A stretch of DNA of 64,000 nt from Colius striatus (Eukaryota; Chordata; Aves; Coliiformes; Coliidae): contig NC_084772.1 of assembly GCF_028858725.1 (NCBI RefSeq), forward strand, positions 20,623,548-20,687,547, in the 5' to 3' direction. A program made the position numbers and the translations under genes. This document shows positions 62,136-64,000 of the stretch, in pieces (positions within the stretch are counted from its first letter, which is position 1; the number at the start of each line of letters is the position of its first letter). The notes under the pieces are model-generated. The model saw only the letters and a list, made by a program, of their open reading frames with translations. It did not search any database and was not told where the DNA came from.

Positions 62136-62315
62136 CTATGGCCTGATCTGCTCTGCATGGTCCTTGGGCTGTACTTGAGTATTCAAGAGATGGCTGCTTT
62201 GGAAGGATGAACGGACGGTCCGGTTCATCAGTGGCTGAAGTGGGCGGAAGTTGTCTACCATTCTCTTCTCTTCTTCGCCATCCGAAGTAAAGAGCAGCAT
62301 CCGAAATGCCTCCAG
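62136..62315 (-). CDS. CA5A: CA5A, mitochondrial carbonic anhydrase 5A, terminal coding exon (gene continues off right edge)
   Basis: This is the C-terminal exon of an alpha-carbonic anhydrase of the mitochondrial CA5 group, which supplies bicarbonate for ureagenesis and gluconeogenesis. The acceptor is CCTTCTCAG|CTG. The 59 residues start [20 protein letters not shown], continue [18 protein letters not shown] (the conserved alpha-CA block with RPLQPL), and end in a free tail [21 protein letters not shown] before TAG (62138-62136). The zinc ligands lie on exons outside the window. The residues resemble both CA5A and CA5B as I know them; CA5A is preferred because it is the neighbour of SLC7A5 in other vertebrates. 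The incoming phase is inferred to be 0. Confidence 0.9.
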   Translation of the reverse strand: MEAFRMLLFTSDGEEEKRMVDNFRPLQPLMNRTVRSSFQSSHLLNTQVQPKDHAEQIRP

Positions 62316-64000
62316 CTGAGAAGGAGAAATGTCCAGTTTTGTGACTTTACTAACTGGAGCTCATGACAAAACACAATTATTTGTGCATGGAAGGAAAATG
62401 AGAAGCTACTGTCACATGTTCAGAAGTCTTAGCACAGACTCCTGTCACCTCTCTGTCACGTGTTGGTAAAGATTTCACCATCATGTAGATAACACAGAAG
62501 GTGAATTGCCAGTCATCCGCCACCTTCAGGCACATTAAATCTGAAATGTGGCACATCTGAGATGGAACTGACTCCCATTCAAATACTGGAACATATGCCA
62601 TCTTTAATTAAACCTCTCTGACCTTAATTCACACCTTTCCTGGAGTGCTGTTGTCTTATACAGGTGTGCAGATGCTGGCACCCAGAAAAGAGGGAACAAA
62701 CAAGCAACGATGCACATAGGAGTTGTTCTCAGGGGTTTATAACTAGGGATCAAACACCAGTATGTAGCAGATCAGCTTTTACAACGTTAAGTACACTAGG
62801 AGCCTTTCTTTGCCAGAAAAGAATGAGAGTGAAGAGCCAAAACAAGAGATACATTAGGCATCTAGTTTTCACTTCTCCCTGCTCTATTTAAGAATGCTCA
62901 GTTCTTCCCCAGACTGTTCCTTTGTATAAACTAAACCATTAAAATCACATACACGCCTCTTTTTGGGTTTGTGTTTGTCTGGAGCATGACTTCCTACATG
63001 AACCAGCTCCATTCAAAAGTTACCTTACACTCTTTTTTAGAACCAGTATTTTGCCTCACATGATAATTAATGAAAGCCTCAAAAAACCAGGGACAATGCA
63101 CCCTCTGTGCACCTTCAGTGCCTCAAACCACAACAAACAGTAGATATTCTGTTGTTAATTTTTACTTGCTTTCCAACAGTCTGTCTTGTTCTATGTTGTA
63201 ATTCCCCTCAAAATACTCCACTTCTTTGAACAGCCAAAAACAAACCTGAAAACTTCCAACAAAATCCCCAGCTGTGGTGCAGTTCCAGTGAGCCCTCACT
63301 CCTGACCATTTTCTGCTTGTGCCTACATCTATTTCATACCATGGAATAACATCCCATCGAGACACAAAGCACTAAAATGAAAGCAGTTAGTTCTGGTGTC
63401 AGAACAGACTACTGACCACAAACTCCTCCGTCTGAAGTAACTTCTGTGACACACACACTTGCTGAAACATTTGCCCTTTTTAAAGGGAAATGAAATAAAT
63501 AAGTAAATAAAGGGATTCAAGGACAGAACAGCCAAACAGAGAGTAAACATGCCTACAATGGCAAAGGAGAAAGCCCAATGGGGACTCACTATCTCTTGCT
63601 ATCAGAAAGGCATGTGAAGAACTCAGCCTCCAATCACCCCTTCTGTACCTTCAGAGTTCACCAAAGGGAAGAATAAAAGACTAACCTCTGCAGCCTTACA
63701 AGATTTCTGTGCAAATGCACAAAAGGACAGAGTTTGGAATTCCACAAAGCAAGTGCTTTGATCCTCCCTCCCTACCACAAGAAGGGCTGCATCTGGTAAG
63801 GACAGCAAAATTATTCAGTGTTCCAAAGAAAAACCTTAGAAGTTTTCAAGGTACAGCTTCCAGTATGAGGCATTATTTCCCACAGATCAAGACCAAACTC
63901 AATTAGAGAGCTGGAGAAGCATCTTTAACTGCTTACTGAAGAGGTCTTAACTCTTTCAATATACTTCCACAGACAAATACTGGGTGTGAGGCAGCCACTG
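62316..64000 (-). other. CA5A: Last intron of CA5A (partial)
   Basis: No further CA exon could be recognised on the minus strand up to the window edge, so the penultimate exon lies beyond 64000. The stretch is AT-rich, with short open frames and no recognisable repeat family. Confidence 0.75.

Overview
The window is vertebrate nuclear DNA, almost certainly from a bird. The evidence is the many 5'-truncated CR1 LINE fragments ending in ATTCTGTG/ATTCTATG-like octamers, compact introns, GC-rich CpG-island promoters, and a three-gene order matching the KLHDC4 - SLC7A5 - CA5A block known from human 16q24.2. No prokaryotic gene, CRISPR array, tRNA or rRNA was seen. The species cannot be named from the sequence alone.

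All three recognised genes read leftward (minus strand), head to tail. (1) Positions 1-2119 hold the first two coding exons of KLHDC4; the gene continues off the left edge. (2) Positions 21347-55070 hold the complete SLC7A5 (LAT1) coding region: ten exons, all with GT-AG junctions and compatible phases, 1575 nt, 524 residues. A CpG-island promoter lies at about 54450-55480 and a likely 3'UTR runs down to about 18230. (3) Positions 62136-62315 hold the terminal coding exon of mitochondrial carbonic anhydrase 5 (CA5A by position). Its likely long 3'UTR runs down to two AATAAA signals near 58.1 kb; the rest of the gene lies off the right edge.

Region by region: 1-2.3 kb is KLHDC4 exons 2 and 1 and its CpG island. 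From 2.3 to 18.2 kb is intergenic DNA with CR1 fragments and no convincing gene. From 18.2 to 21.3 kb is the SLC7A5 3'UTR, and 21.3-30.2 kb holds SLC7A5 exons 10 to 3 with short introns. From 30.2 to 41.4 kb is intron 2, then exon 2, and 41.6-54.5 kb is intron 1, which lacks recognisable CR1. From 54.5 to 55.5 kb is exon 1 and its promoter, 55.5-58.1 kb is intergenic, 58.1-62.3 kb is the CA5A 3'UTR and last exon, and 62.3-64 kb is a CA5A intron.

The three genes are neighbours by conserved synteny and do not form a pathway. SLC7A5 encodes the light chain of the 4F2hc-linked large neutral amino acid exchanger at the plasma membrane. CA5A is a mitochondrial matrix carbonic anhydrase. KLHDC4 is a poorly understood kelch-repeat protein. 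I found no clearly new biological system. The least explained signals are a hydrophobic, in-frame candidate terminal exon inside SLC7A5 intron 1, an overlapping upstream ORF at the SLC7A5 start, and several short repeat and hairpin structures. All are offered as low-to-moderate-confidence leads.
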